From Nymphaea colorata (lineage: Eukaryota > Streptophyta > Magnoliopsida > Nymphaeales > Nymphaeaceae), in assembly GCF_008831285.2 (NCBI RefSeq), contig NW_022204508.1, positions 310,001-374,000 on the forward strand: 64,000 bases of DNA. Reading direction: 5' to 3'. Position 1 is the first letter of the stretch, and each line of letters begins with the position of its first letter. This document shows positions 23,017 to 35,289 of this stretch, in pieces. The position numbers were made by a program, and so were the translations under genes. Under the pieces are notes generated by a model, which saw nothing but the letters and a program-made list of their open reading frames with translations, had not been told where the DNA came from and did not search any database.

Positions 23017-25870
23017 TTAGCCTAGGATGGGTAACCTTTCCCCAAGATGGTCTCTGAGTTCCTGCGGCAGATGGAGTGCTAGACAAAAGTAAATTACCAA
23101 CTTTTCAAGCTTCGAGAGGCAGGCGATCTGTTCGTTCGCATCCGTGGGACATATTTTTGCTACTGCATCATTTTCATTTTGGTGGGTAGTAATGTCTACC
23201 AGAGACTACAGCTTGGGGAAGTATTGAAGCTCTAGGTATCTCAGTTTTGGGAGGCATTGCCAGTGGCCTCCCAAGCTGATGTCCTCATAGAAATAGTTTA
23301 GGTACAATGTCTCCAGATGGGATAGACCCCACAACCATTGAGATACCCTTTCCCAATTAGACCTCATCAACATTTGTGTCGTTCAAAACAGAGACTTGAG
23401 GGAGGGTAGAAATGTTGATACCTCTGATGGCAATGGCGATGGCTATAGTACTGCTGAGTCTGGATCCAACCTTAACTCAATGGGGTTAGGCAGTTGCTCA
23501 AGGAATTTCAATCCCAATCTTGCACTTAGGCAACAACACACTGACAGACTTTGGAGCTGAGTCACTTGACCGTCATGCCCGGCCAGCTCCAATAGAGCAT
23601 CAAGCAAGCCTTCTGTCTGCATCTTTGGACAATTCAAAAAATTTGCCTCTCTTAACCTTGGCATAGAAGTCAATGTTGTTTCCCCTAATCCATCTGCTGG
23701 CCACCCTTCCCAGTTGAGCAAACCATCCACCATCAACTCCTCAAGTAAAGGAAAGTTAACAAGAGCCTTCAAGCTATTAGGTCCGTACACCTTCAACGAC
23801 TTGAGAGCAGGCATGTGATGAGGTAATTGCTCTAGGCTGCAACATTCCTCCACCTTCAACGACTCCAAGGCAGGCATGCTAGCTATTTCACATAGTGCTG
23901 GGCAATTGATGACATTTAGTACTTTCAACGGGGTAATGCTTATTAGTTTTTCTCAAAAATGGCATCTTTCTGGCTTTAGTGAATGTAGCTTGGTATACTC
24001 AGTATTCAAATGCCAAGCTGGCATCTTTCCCTTATTGGAGGTTCCAATGCCTCCACCGCACCACTCTGTTCAGAAGCCCCACCCTGTTCATCATTACTCT
24101 GTTCAGAAGTACCACTCTGTTCAGAAACACCTCCAGTAGAATTCCAAACTAATTATGCCATGCTTCTCCTTAAGCAATTGTGCATTTCTTGCACAATCAA
24201 TTGCTTTTCTTGTCCCCTCCAACCCTTGAGTCCCCTTTGTCATCCGTAAATTGGTAAGCTTCCCCAAGCCTTCCACTATAAATTTCAATTCTGATGTCCA
24301 TTTCAGCCCAAGATATTTTACAAGTGAAAGATATTCAATGGCCTTTGGCAGCTCATCCATTTCGCATCCCCTCAATGACAACACCCTCAACCACTTGAAA
24401 TTGGTCAAGTGTTCAATATAAACCTGCAAGTAAGAATTGGAAACAGCCAACAATGTGCACACCTTATTTGCTGTTTCCAAGGTATTATGCTTTGTGCCTC
24501 TGCATCATGTACAGCAAGTAGAGGCATTGCCATATTCCCTTCCACCTATATATAAGGCAAGGTCATGCAAAATGTGACGCAATTTGAAGTTCTTCAAATC
24601 AATTTCTTCAATCAAACACTGCCTTGTCAAATCTTCATTTTATTGGGTTGCTGTCGCTTCAACATCTATGCCTTCCTCAATCAATCCGTGTGCCACCCAT
24701 TGCATGGCCAATGTCTCCCTTTCAATCTCATAATCCTTTGGATAAATGCAGCAATACACAAAACAACTCTTCAAATAATATGGCAAGTCATCGTAGCTCA
24801 GCATGAGACTAGAAGAATACCGCCACCCATTTCAGTGGACGATGATGAGGCTTCAGGAGTCTTCCAGTCCTCTCTACTCATTTTCTTGGTGCGCATCATG
24901 GACCCCACCATCTTAATCACAAGTGGCAACCCACCACACTTCTTTACTATTCCCTCTCCAACAAATCTGATCTTATGCATCACCGAATCTTCTTCTGTTT
25001 GGCCTTCTCTTAAAACCTCCTTCACAAATGAGTACCAACTTTGGTGGAAACTAAATTCTTGAAATTCATGCATATAAAAAGCACCCATCCCCTCCGACAC
25101 ATATTTCTTTCTACGGTAATCAAAATTTTTCTCCAGATTGCACCCGCCATCAATGTTCCCCCTATCTCTTTGTCCCACCATTTTACTTCTCATACATCAC
25201 CTAGGACCAACAAATTTTTTTCCTTTGAGAGCTCGTTCAGTAATTGTGTGCATAAGTCAGTCAAGGAACAATTAGTGTTTTCTGCAGAACTCTTGCACAC
25301 TTCCCTTAGCATCTGCCGCACCAAATCCTTATGGTTTGGCCTTTCCGAAACACAAACCCACCACCTGCGTTCCATGAACTGTTGTTCAACTTCATTAAAT
25401 ACCATGTTTGCAAGAGTCATCATTTTACCGATCACTCCCTTTCCAACAATGGAGATAATAGAAGCACCACCCTTCTCAGTCTTACTACAAAAGTCATTCG
25501 AGGAGAGCATTTCTACTAACACCTTTTTATCATTCTCCCTGCCTATGGGCAGTTGTATACCTATGTGATCAGTTGCCTCTTTGGGGTTGACATGTTCACA
25601 TTGAACAGGGTCCTTACCACACCCTTTTGGTGTTGTTTTGAGCCTATCCACCATGTCCCAATCTTTCTTTATTTTATCAAGCCTTTCATTGATTTTCTTC
25701 ATTTTGTTACCAAGTTGGTAACGAAAAGAAACATCTTTGTAATAGGAAGAGAGCGCTGTAAAGACCATCTCCGTACCTGATCCCTCTTGCTGGCCTCAAT
25801 TTTGCTTCAATATCCTTCGATGATGTCTTCGGCATCATAAACAACATCCTTGAGCTCAAACTCTAGTTCA
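23017..25870 (-). pseudogene. NLR-C: CNL resistance-gene relic with NB-ARC and shortened LRR
   Basis: It starts inside the coiled coil (ELEFELKDVVYDAEDIIEGY near 25800-25868); the first 60 or so residues are missing. The P-loop reads GKGVIGKMM instead of GxGGIGKT, so nucleotide binding would be lost. Kinase-2 LLVLGDV is followed by TGA where NLR-E has TGG (25190-25192). The frame moves near 25100 and again near 24800. GGLPLVIKMVGSM is near 24920 and the RNBS-D block VYCCIYPKDYEIER near 24730. The MHD position appears as LRH near 24570. Two LRRs present in NLR-D are deleted (LVKYLGL joins directly to KWTSELKF). The C-terminal LRR frame 23443-23928 (PALESLKVEECCSLEQLP) then breaks. The terminus is set by alignment to NLR-D (TAA at 23017-23019). 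Confidence 0.88.
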
Positions 25871-27112
25871 ATGACTCCTCATCCTCCTCTCCCCAACCCA
25901 ACTTTCTCTTTTTGCTTCTTTTTTTCTTTTTTTTTTGAGGTAGGGGAGGTGATTGCCCAATGCACTGCATGTGTCAGAAGCTGGAGCATTCGGAAACTTG
26001 ACAAAAATATTTTTGTTTCTTTACCATTGCCAAGTTCAGCCACTTCATTTTTGATCTTTTGCATTCATTTTTTCATTATGAAATGTCAAAGGTGGTGGTT
26101 GGATGCTTCAGTTATTTGGAGGTTGGCCTGATCATTCTCCACTATATATCTCTGCTTAGCTTCGTGTTAATCGGTGCAGTATTTGTTCAGAAGAATTCAT
26201 CTATCTGGATTGGTGCAACATCTCATATCAGTTTATTTGTTTCTCTTCAAATCATAACATAATCATTCATATGACAATTTGTTAAAACTGTAATAACTAA
26301 TTATTGATTTTTTGTATTTTTGTTGTAGTAAGAATTCTCTAGAAGCAACCACATGTATGTATTCACATCTATTTTGAAGTAATGAATTTGAACGCATAAT
26401 CACTACTCTGAAAAAGTTAGTTGATATGAAAAAGGAAAAAAGTGACACTTTAATTAAAAAAATTGAATGGGCTTTATATTTAAGAAATGACTTTTGATTG
26501 GATTCGAATTCGGCTTCAGTTTTAACTAAATATCCCATCATATTCCGATTCAGGTTTCCTTTCGAATTCAATTTCAAATGAATTATCATATACCCAATTT
26601 ATACGTTTTGAATATCTGTACATTCTTAACATATCGTAATGTGGTTTTGGCTCTTGTATTTTAAAGTTGGATTCAGGTGTGGATGTAAATCTAAAATCAA
26701 GTTTGAATTGTGAATTTAAATCAAATTTGAATGTGGATACGGCAAGGATTTTTCTTCCTTCATATTTAAATCCAAATTCGAATTGGAATTATGAATATCT
26801 GATAAATTTGAGATGGTAACATGTGATTTTATTTGAATCTAATCCTTTAACAATCATGTGTTACTGCAATTTTTTTTTTCTTTTTCTCATTAACAAATTG
26901 TTTAGTCTTTGGTACTAAACCACATCAAGAAAGCTGCGCCAAAAATCCTATTGAAGCTATCACATAGCTTTTTCATTCATCAAAAATCCATAAACTTTCT
27001 TTTTTATTGTAAGACTTTTATTGAAGTGTGGCCAACAAAAGCTTATAAGCTCATTCATTATCAAGGGAGGAGTCATATTCAAGATCGATACCTTTTATCT
27101 GGTCAGATTCAA
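25871..27112. other. Intergenic, no gene seen
   Basis: It begins where homology of NLR-C to the coiled coil stops. A segment at about 26020-26110 (TTACCATTGCCAAGTTCAGC to GTCAAAGGTGG) resembles 47590-47680, a short shared repeat. From 26480 to 26830 the sequence is made of degenerate GGATTCGAATT words. Confidence 0.5.
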
Positions 27113-28812
27113 TACTCAAGTGCACCGGGAACATGAGAAGATGAGGTGACATATCATTTCATAGTTACATCATGTCCTCCCTCCTAATTGAACCTTGCAC
27201 TTTCCGTCATCTCTTTCTCTTTTTCCTTCCTTGAATGTTGTCTATATATTTTCCATGCATAGTTGCTTGGTTTTCTAATTATGTGAATGTATGGTGGGAA
27301 TGAGAGTGTGGTTTGGGGACTCTTTATTTTCATATTAATTTTTGAGGTTGGCACTTGTCCAACCCGGGATAAACCCTCACGAAAATGTACATGTTAATAT
27401 GAATTTGCATGTCATTTTGTACTAGTTTCCTTCTTAATCATCCCATTAGAACCCTAACGAGTGTCTCGTTATGTTGCTTGTTTTCTTCCATACCAACGGT
27501 GGAAGAAATATATCCCTTACAACAAACTAAATAATAACATTTTATGCTTATTTTCAAAAATATTTTCAAAAGGAACCTTCTAACATGGCCTTAGGGACTT
27601 AGCTTAGACTCTTACATGAGTCCAAGCTCCCTCCGGCCCACATAAAACTTGAAGTTGGTAATTTTAAGTTGTTCCTTGATTTCTAATCTTGTGAAGGTAT
27701 GGATGTATACACATGTTATATACATCTACGCCAACATGATGACCCCCCATCTTTCTCTCTCTATGCTTTCACTTTCCATTTTATAAATTTTCATATGTAC
27801 ATGAATACGTATGTACTTGTGCTCAATTTCCTCTCTTTCAAATATTTATTCCTCTTTTCAAGACAAATATCTTGTCTTATAAACTTTCTCATACCCATAT
27901 ATACGTATGATATTTTTATTTTCCTCTAAAATCTCTCTTTCTCTTCAAATCAATATATCTTTTTCTCTTACTTTCATATATGTGTATATGTGATGGTATG
28001 TACACATATATGCATGTCTTTCTCTATCTCTCTCTCTTTCTTTTCATAAGAGTGTTTTATCTCTTGTATTCTTTTTAACATTCTTCTCTCACGAACTTTC
28101 TATTTACCAACTTCATTAAGACCACAAACCAAGTAATGACCCAATATTGGAATCATGCTTGATGGTCTACAATCCCTATCCCTTTTCAAAAACTTTTCCT
28201 TCTTATATACAATAATTATAACAACGAAATCTTAGATGTATGTTGTGGTAAGAATGGCTTTAGATGAATGTTGTGGTAGGAATGTTTTACATTCTTTCAA
28301 TCATATAGGATAAATGCATCCATGCATTCTCACCCACTTTATTTCACTTATGATCACAAGCATCTCTCCAAAAGAACTTAAGCAAGAAGGGATGAAGCTA
28401 TAGCTAGGTGGTAACCAAATTAGAGCAAAATCTCAAACCTACTTAAAGTCCTAAGAGAACACTAAAGTGATTTCAAAATAATTTCACAAGCTTTTCAAAT
28501 GATATTTACTAGTTCCACTTTTTCCTCAAAACATTTTACATTTTCAAGCAACTCTTTAAGAACCTTTTCAAAAGTTTGAAACTTCAAACTTTCAATATTT
28601 TCTACACCGCATATAAATCAAAAAGATGTTTAAGTTAAAACGAAATGCATCAATGATAAACATAGCCCTTGGGTTTATTAGCCCCGGTAAAGGCACCGGG
28701 AACGGTTGATCCTCGTACCGACGGCGAGTCCCTTTCTTTCCTCTTTCAAAACAAAACCTCATTTTTCTGGAGCACTCCAAAACCAATGAAAATTTTGGGA
28801 TGCAAACACCTC
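27113..28812. repeat. 1.7-kb dispersed repeat R1 (copy of 61590-63312)
   Basis: Collinear with R2 over its length: CTCAAGTGCACCGGGAACATG, GAGGTTGGCACTTGTCCAAC, AATCATGCTTGATGGTCTAC, GGTTGATCCTCGTACCGA and TTTTTCTGGAGCACTCCAAA occur in the same order and orientation. It has no long reading frame. The segment 28670-28810 contains a GC-richer CCCCGGTAAAGGCACCGGG word. Length and lack of coding fit a long terminal repeat or other non-coding part of a retrotransposon, but the family is not recognised. Confidence 0.8.
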
Positions 28813-29059
28813 ATTATCTAGGCTTCATCTTATACCTAATGATGGGAGGGGCTTCTCGTAATTGCCAAGATTACATCGGATGTCTTCCTTACTATTTACA
28901 CTTGAATACAAAGATTTTTTTGATAGTTTCAAAAGCATCTCAAACTCTTGAAATTAAAGGCTTTGGAGACTTTGCTTACACTCTTTCTTTATGAGCTTAA
29001 GTTTCTCTCTGAACTACAACGAATGTAATGAAGTCGTTATAATATTTAAATTATTTTCC
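28813..29059. other. Spacer between two repeats, nothing recognised
   Basis: About 250 bp of AT-rich sequence after R1. Frames here are short and unsupported. Confidence 0.4.
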
Positions 29060-30345
29060 AAACTAGCTAATCCTTGTTTCCATCCAGGAAAGAGAATTTA
29101 AAAACACAAAATCTCTCTTTTAATCTTTTTATTTCTCTCTCCTATTTTTTCTCTCTCTCTCTCTGATTTCTCTCTCTTTAGATGTCTCTCTCTAAAATTT
29201 CTCTTTTCTCTCTCTCCCTCTCTCTTCAGTTCTCTCTCTCCCTTTTTTTAAATCTCTTTCTTTCTCTCTCTTTCTTTTACCTCTCTTTTAATCTCACTTT
29301 TTTCTTTTTTCTTTCTTAAACCCCCCGTCTCTTTCTCTCTCTCTCCACCCCTTTTAAACAAATGATGGGTAGGACAATGGTTGGGCTAGGCAGCATGTTA
29401 CAGCATGTCTTCAGTTTGATTCTTAGAGGGTGCTATCCTAATGGTATTGAGGAACAATGTTGATTTTGAGATTAGGGGTGCCATTATGAGGTCAACTGGA
29501 CTGGTTCTTGTCTCCTCCCCCACCCACCTTTTCTTCCCTCCTTTTAGACTTCTCTCCCTTTTACTCTCTCTTCTAATCTCTCTCTCTCTCTATTTATATA
29601 TTAAACAAAAAAAGCACACATTTTGCTTGGCCCAAAATCATTCGACTTACCAAGGCCAATATTAAGGTGCAATACATGATCCTTATCATCCGGAGTACAC
29701 TAGGATGGCATACAACTCATTTTTGAAAACTTTTTTTTTAATATGCATGTTATGGTATGAATGACTTTTCTAATTTTCTTTCAAGCATAGAGAATTCTTT
29801 CTCTTTTCATTTAACTTTCATAATCACCATGCATTCATAAGTTTCACGGATACCCACAACCACTTCTTTAGGAAACCAAAGCAAAACATGATCGATCCTC
29901 AATAATATGATAATAGAGTTAGGCTAAAACCTGAGATTAACTTGTGTTTCAAAAGATATCTATTAACTTTCTTTACTTTACAAATGATCATTTCATTAAA
30001 GCATTTTTATAAAATTTTATCAAAACTCTTCTTTCAAAATTGACATACTTTTTTTTACTTTAAATGATTATTACAAATCAAATGACTCATTAATTAAGAT
30101 TGTTTCTTCTAAAACATATCTCTTACTATTTTATCAAACAAAAATTATCGAACTTTCTTTTCCAATGGCTGGTGGACCCCTTTTCTAGTTTGCAAAACAA
30201 ATTCTCACGGGTGAACCAAAAGAAATTTTCGGATGCAAACAATATGGCTCTGGTGGTGAGAAATTTCTTCACACAAACGTAAATGGAACACATATGATAT
30301 TGATTCTTAATTCTGTATCATTATTGATATAAAAGTCTTGACTTA
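29060..30345. repeat. 1.2-kb repeat R3a (copy of 32690-33875)
   Basis: It starts with a TCTCTCTC-rich pyrimidine tract (29100-29350), then GTGCCATTATGAGGTCAA, a second pyrimidine tract, CACCAAGGCCAATATTAAGG-type sequence and ATGTTATGGTATGAATGACT. It ends in GGTGAACCAAAAGAAATT and GTGAGAAATTTCTTCA. The same blocks in the same order form R3b. Phrases also resemble R1/R2 (GTTGTGGTATGAATG, GGGATGCAAA), suggesting one element family. Confidence 0.8.
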
Positions 30346-31079
30346 TTATTGCTAGTGTGGGCAATTGCCAAGACCAACCCAAAAAAATTAAACTATTTAG
30401 ATACAAAAACTTCATTAATTTTCAGTTTTTTACATATCAATGCCCCTTAAGGTTTGAATCTTACACTTGAAGTGCCCCTCAACCAGAAATTTTTGGCTCT
30501 ACCACTGGCTGCAACCATAAAGACATGTAATGAGATTTTAGGAAATGAAGAGTGGACATGTACCCCTTGGCTCATGTGGGGCTTCCCATAGCTTTAACTT
30601 GCTAAATTCATCAAACAAAATAAGAAAAATGGCCAAAACGTTTTGCGTTTCCCTGTTTGGGAGAGCAGAATGAGTATTAGAAGTCATTTTTTACAATAAA
30701 GTCCCCATAGAGTCCACGTCTGTTTTTGGTGCGTTGGAAAAGGTGCCCACATTATGCATCAATTTTCATATCGGTGCCTCCCTTTTGCAGCACAGGGAGT
30801 TGACACAATGGGGATTCAAAACAGAAACTAGCAGTATACCCCACCTGCCTAACGCACCAACCCCCTTGGGGATGCAGTTCCCCTTTGTTGAGCCTATGTA
30901 CTCTTGCGGAAGCTGGGATAAATGTCTTGCACTGTGATACTAAGAGTTGCACATGTAATACCTTTTTTTTTTTTTTGCATATACAATGGACAGAAAAAGA
31001 CTCTTGACAGAAGATCAAATGTTGTTCATGTTATCCCTGGTCTAACTCTACCTATTCAACAGGGTTATCCATCGATATT
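30346..31079. other. Intergenic, no gene seen
   Basis: It holds two sentences typical of dispersed repeats (TTTTTGGCTCTACCACTGG near 30489). No coding region is supported. Confidence 0.4.
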
Positions 31080-31325
31080 TTCTGGTGATATTTCCTTACT
31101 AGATCTTTCCATGCTAGAATCTCGAACTCCTTGCGAGCCCTTTTGGTCAGACACCAATACTTGAATTGGAGCTTGTGAACCCTCTAAACTAAAGCTCATT
31201 TCTCATGGATATGGAAAAGCTGCCTTTTGGGGACAAGAAGAGCTTTTTTACTTAATCTAGCGGTGTTTGGGTAATGGTAAGAAGGTGAAAATTTGGTAAT
31301 AGTATTGGGGATGGGGGATTGTAGA
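31080..31325 (+). mobile_element. LINE fragment (3' part of ORF2)
   Basis: The stretch CAGACACCAATACTTGAA ... GGAGCTTGTGAAC ... GGATATGGAAAAGCTGCCTT ... GGTGAAAATTTGG is repeated at 34890-35030, where it follows recognisable LINE reverse-transcriptase sequence. Translated, it resembles the part after the RT domain that reads roughly KAAFWG...GNGKKVKIW. Stops are frequent. It is isolated from any RT domain here. Confidence 0.65.
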
Positions 31326-31764
31326 ATATGGAGGGGAAGAAAGGCAAAGCAAGAACTGATGATAAAGACGAGGCTGCTGCCGAAAATTATAGTTGACTTG
31401 TAGACTTAGGCACTCCCCTCATAAAAATCAAGTTCAGTGAGTGCGTCCATTTAATTAGCTCCACCACCACATGATTGTCTTGCCAGTGGTGGAGGATAGA
31501 TCCAACCATTGTCTGGGGTAATCAGCATTTTTTGAACATTTTATGGCAAGTTTACAACAAAATATCAAAGATTGCTAGCCGCAAACACCTTGATTTTCCT
31601 TAATTCTGATCAATTTCTTATCTGATTAAATTGTCAACTCGATTTAGGACCCATTTAGGTCAAATTTCAGAAGTTTAGACTCAAGCACAGCCCAAATCTA
31701 GACATATTTTGTAATTCATATCCACATTCAGACAGGGATTCAGTCCAAAAAATCATACAGAGAC
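31326..31764. other. Intergenic, no gene seen
   Basis: AT-rich sequence between the LINE fragment and the minisatellite. Nothing further is recognised. Confidence 0.4.
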
Positions 31765-32150
31765 TGAAAAAGAGACCCTAAACCCATATCTGGATCCAAA
31801 TCCCAGCTGTAAATCAAAATCAGATCCCTAGACCCATATTTGGATCCAACTGCCACCTCTAGATTGCATAAGAGCCCTCCGTCCATATCTAGATCCACCT
31901 AGTCTAGATTGAAGAGCCTTGGATTCATATTTGATCCAATCCAAGATCTAAAGAAAAAATGGATCCATAGATCCATATCTAGAACCAAATTTAAGATCCA
32001 CATACAAAATTGAGCCTTAGGTCTGAATCCAAATCTCTGCTCTAGATCGAAAATTGTGCCAAATTCAGATTGAAAACTTAGCATTAGATCCAAAAATATA
32101 GCCTATATCCAAAAACCCGACACAAGATCCAAAAATATAGTCAAACAAAA
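31765..32150. repeat. Degenerate minisatellite, period about 42-51 bp
   Basis: About seven to eight units each carry a GAGCCCT/GATCCCT start, then CCATATCTGGATCCAAAT and a CTAGATTG/AAGATCTAAA end. Examples begin near 31770, 31823, 31870, 31911, 31957 and 32010. GGATCC and AGATCT words recur through the block. It has no coding frame. Confidence 0.55.
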
Positions 32151-32689
32151 TTTTTTATCCAAATATAAAAAACCAAGCCCGAGAACCAACCTCCAGCATG
32201 ATATTTCAAGTTGGATCCCCGAGCACGCGCACAAACTCCCCTCACCTTTGGTCTCAATTTCGCTTTATAAAATCTAAAACTGGACTAGAAAAAAAAATCC
32301 AATCCATAATTCAGGCATTTGACATCGACCTAAACCCTTCCAGGTTCGGGAAAAATTGATTCAGATTCAAGCGGACCGAAAATTGTCAAAACCGGAGCCA
32401 AATTAATTTTACAAAAAGGCCATTTTGTCCTTAGAAAAATAATAAATTTTCATTTTTTATTTAATTTTAACCATGCTTCTGGGACTCATGTGGGGCCTAC
32501 CTAGGGTGGCAGGACCAAATACCCACATCACTGACTCAATAAACTTCAAGCCAATGAGGTGGCATTTAACTCCCCAAGGACAGATTCCGCAGCAATAAGC
32601 ATGCTACTGGGAGAGAGCGTTTTGTGCCTAGTAGAGTGCTCTCGCCAAGAGGCCCGTGCCATGCTCAGCACAGAAGGGTGCTAGGAGGC
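32151..32689. other. Intergenic, no gene seen
   Basis: Mixed AT-rich sequence, slightly GC-richer at 32580-32690. No gene is supported. Confidence 0.4.
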
Positions 32690-33875
32690 CTAACTTGTTA
32701 ATCCTAGTTTCCATCCATGAAAGAGAATTTCTAACTTAAAATCTCTCTTTTAATTTCTCTATTTCTCTCTCAGGTTTCTCTCTCTTTGGTTTCTCTCTCT
32801 CGTTTTAGCTCTCTCTTTCTCTATCTCTTTCTAAAAATTATCTTTTTCTCTTTTTTCTCTCTCTTCAGTTCACTCTCTCCCTTTTTTAAAATCTTTTTCT
32901 CTCTCTTTCTTTCTTTTATTGCTTCTCTTTTAATATCACTTTTTCTCTTTTTTCTTTTTCTTTCTCTCTTCGATTTCTCTCTCTCTCCTCCCCTGCCCTT
33001 ACCAAGTGATGTGTAGACTACAGTCGGGTTAGGTGGCATGCTATAACCATGGCTTCAGTTTGATTCTTGGAGGGTCTTATCCTAAAGGTATTGAGGAGTA
33101 GTGTTGATCTTGGCATTAGAGATGCCATTATGAGGTCAAGTGGACCGGTTCTTGTCCACCTTCTTCTCCCCTCTCCTCTATCTCCCCTCCCTTTAGACTT
33201 CTCTCTCTCCCTCTTTATATATATATATATATATATATTCCCATTTTTCTTCACCCAAAATCTGTCAACTTCACCAAGGCCAATATTAAGGTGCAGTACC
33301 CATGATGGTTATCAGACTACACTTGACTTGATAGCATACCCATTTTCGATGTTATATGTATGTTGTGGTATGAATGACTTACCTAATTTTCTTTTCAAGC
33401 ATAGAGAACTCTTTTTTTTTTCATTTAACATGCATATTCACTATGCATTTATAGGATTCACGGATACCCTCACATCCACTTTAAAAAACCTAAGCAAAAT
33501 AAAATCGAGCCCTAATAATGTGGTAACTGAGTTAGGCAAAAACCTTGACCTACAACATTATACAAAATTTCTAAAACAATTTAAAATCTTTACCATACAG
33601 AATAATGCTTAAATGAATGTGGAAATGCACCAAGAATGAACAACACACCAGAAAAACTAAGCCTCATACTGATGGCCGGTGGACCCTTTTCCACTTTGCA
33701 AAACAAATTCCCATTGGTGAACCAAAAGAAATTCTGGGATGCAAAATATGCTGCACTAGTGGTGAGAAATTTCTTCATCAAAAACGATCTTGTAAGGTAG
33801 GTAAATGCAACACATACGATATTGTTTTTTAATTTCATGTCATTATGGATATAAAAATCTTGACCAACATCATTA
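32690..33875. repeat. 1.2-kb repeat R3b (copy of 29060-30345)
   Basis: Pyrimidine tract 32735-32995, then GTGATGTGTAGACTACAG, ATGCCATTATGAGGTCAAGT, a (TA)n run at 33215-33238 and GGCCAATATTAAGGTGCA. It continues with TGTTGTGGTATGAATGACTT and GGTGAACCAAAAGAAATT, and ends near 33875. It matches R3a throughout with moderate divergence. LINE sequence follows immediately. Confidence 0.8.
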
Positions 33876-33879
33876 TACA

Positions 33880-35050
33880 ATTTGATCTATAAACTAGTTG
33901 CTAAGTTGACGGCTGAGAGAATGAAGATTGTTTTAGCACAATTATTGGCTCAGAACAAGGGCATCTGATCTCTCGAGTAGATTTATTCACCAACCATGCA
34001 CCTTGCACTTGAAGCGGTCAACAGCTTGGACAAGGGCATATAGAGCAAATTTTTCTCCTCAAATTAGATATTCCAAAAGCCAATGGCAAAGTGAGATGGT
34101 CTTTCCTGCACTTTGGTCTTTCTTTTTTTGGATCCTGTGAAGATTGGGTGAGGAAAATTATTACTTATGTTTCTACTGCTTCCTTAGTTGTCACCTTTAA
34201 GAAGGGAGGGAACCACTTTTTGTTGCCATGGAAGCCGATGACAAACACACCCTCTCTCTCCACTTTTGTTTACTATCATTGTGCTGTGAATGTTTCTTCT
34301 GGAAACTTCAAATGGCGAGTTTTATAGGGCAGGAAGCCCCTAAAATGACTTTCTCAATTTACTTCTAACCTGGGGCGCTTCTTTTCTGCAAATGACATCC
34401 TTTTATTTTTTTGGGCTGTTGTGAAAATCCACTTCTTGTTTATACCAAGTTTTACCTGATTTGAATTCCAAAGCAGGTCTGACTATAAATTCATTTCATT
34501 TTTTTATTCATTTTAATGTTCTTGACAACACAATGGTCATTGCAAACCGATTTCATTGACAGTTGTCTAAACTTCGCCTAACTTATTTGGGTTCCATTGT
34601 TGGTATTCTCACCCCTGACTTATGTGAGAAGCTTTGTAGAAATGTGGACCATCCACTTACTTATATGAGAAGCATGTTCTGCAGCAAGTGGCGGGTTATT
34701 GGGTGAGAGCATTTAGACTTCCACTTATTGTACCGAACTTTATAGAGAAGAAATTGTCATTTTATTTGGGGGGATTCTCATCATATTAGGAAATATCACT
34801 TACTTAGTTGGAAGTCTGCTTGCTCCGATACAAGAAGGTGGTCTTGGCCTTCTTGACGTCACCAACTCCTTACGTACTCTTTTCGTCAGACACCAATACT
34901 TGAATGGGAGCTTGTGAACACTGTAAAGTAATGCTTATTTCTCTTGGATATGGAAAATCTGCCTTTTGGGGATGAGAAGAGGTTTGTTGCTTAATTTAGA
35001 AGTGTTTAGATTATAGTAAAGGTGAAAATTTGGTGTGAGGATTGGGGTAC
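33880..35050 (+). mobile_element. LINE ORF2 fragment (reverse transcriptase)
   Basis: Translated blocks in several frames follow the order of plant L1 reverse transcriptases: IYKLVAKLTAERMKIVL (near 33881), LALEAVNSL (near 34005), then MRWSFLHFGLSFFG and CEDWVRKIITYVSTASL (34094-34190). A later block reads LSKLRLTYLGSIVG (near 34563), then IQEGGLGLLDVTNSLRTL (near 34826) and the post-RT region to about 35030. The YADD block is not visible and stops are common, so the copy is dead. Its tail is homologous to 31080-31325. Confidence 0.8.
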
Positions 35051-35104
35051 TCATAATTTCATTAACTTGAGATGAAATGGACATGAAATAAAACATAGAA
35101 GACC

Positions 35105-35285
35105 CTAGATACTAGGGCGAGGCCAGCAATTTTTTTAGGAAGGGTAGAAAAGTATTTGCAAAAAATATTCAAGTACTGAACAATATTTTTCAAAATTTTT
35201 ATATAGCGCAAATTAAAAAAAATTAAAAATATAAGTATCATATTTTTTCCAAAATATATGGGGGGAGGGGTCATGGCTAGAAGTG
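35105..35285. mobile_element. Short non-autonomous element with GGGCGAGGCC-type end (hAT-like MITE?)
   Basis: It begins TACTAGGGCGAGGCCAGC and ends GGGGAGGGGTCATGGCT, with an AT-rich core TTTTTCAAAATTTTTATATA. Similar pieces are at 44795-44975 and 48040-48243. It splits the LINE-like region. Ends resembling GGGGCGGAGCC are common on small plant elements; the superfamily is not certain. Confidence 0.45.
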
Positions 35286-35289
35286 CATA

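Noticed and set aside
24565-25568. Plus-strand frames of 165 and 175 codons
   Set aside because: They are shadows of NLR-C on the minus strand, which carries the recognisable NB-ARC motifs.
32786-33254. Ser/Phe/Leu-rich and Arg/Lys/Glu-rich frames
   Set aside because: They are translations of TCTCTC / GAGAGA low-complexity tracts.
34091-34327. Independent small gene
   Set aside because: Its sequence (RWSFLHF...CEDWVRKIITYVSTASL) is the LINE reverse-transcriptase block and belongs to the LINE at 33880-35050.
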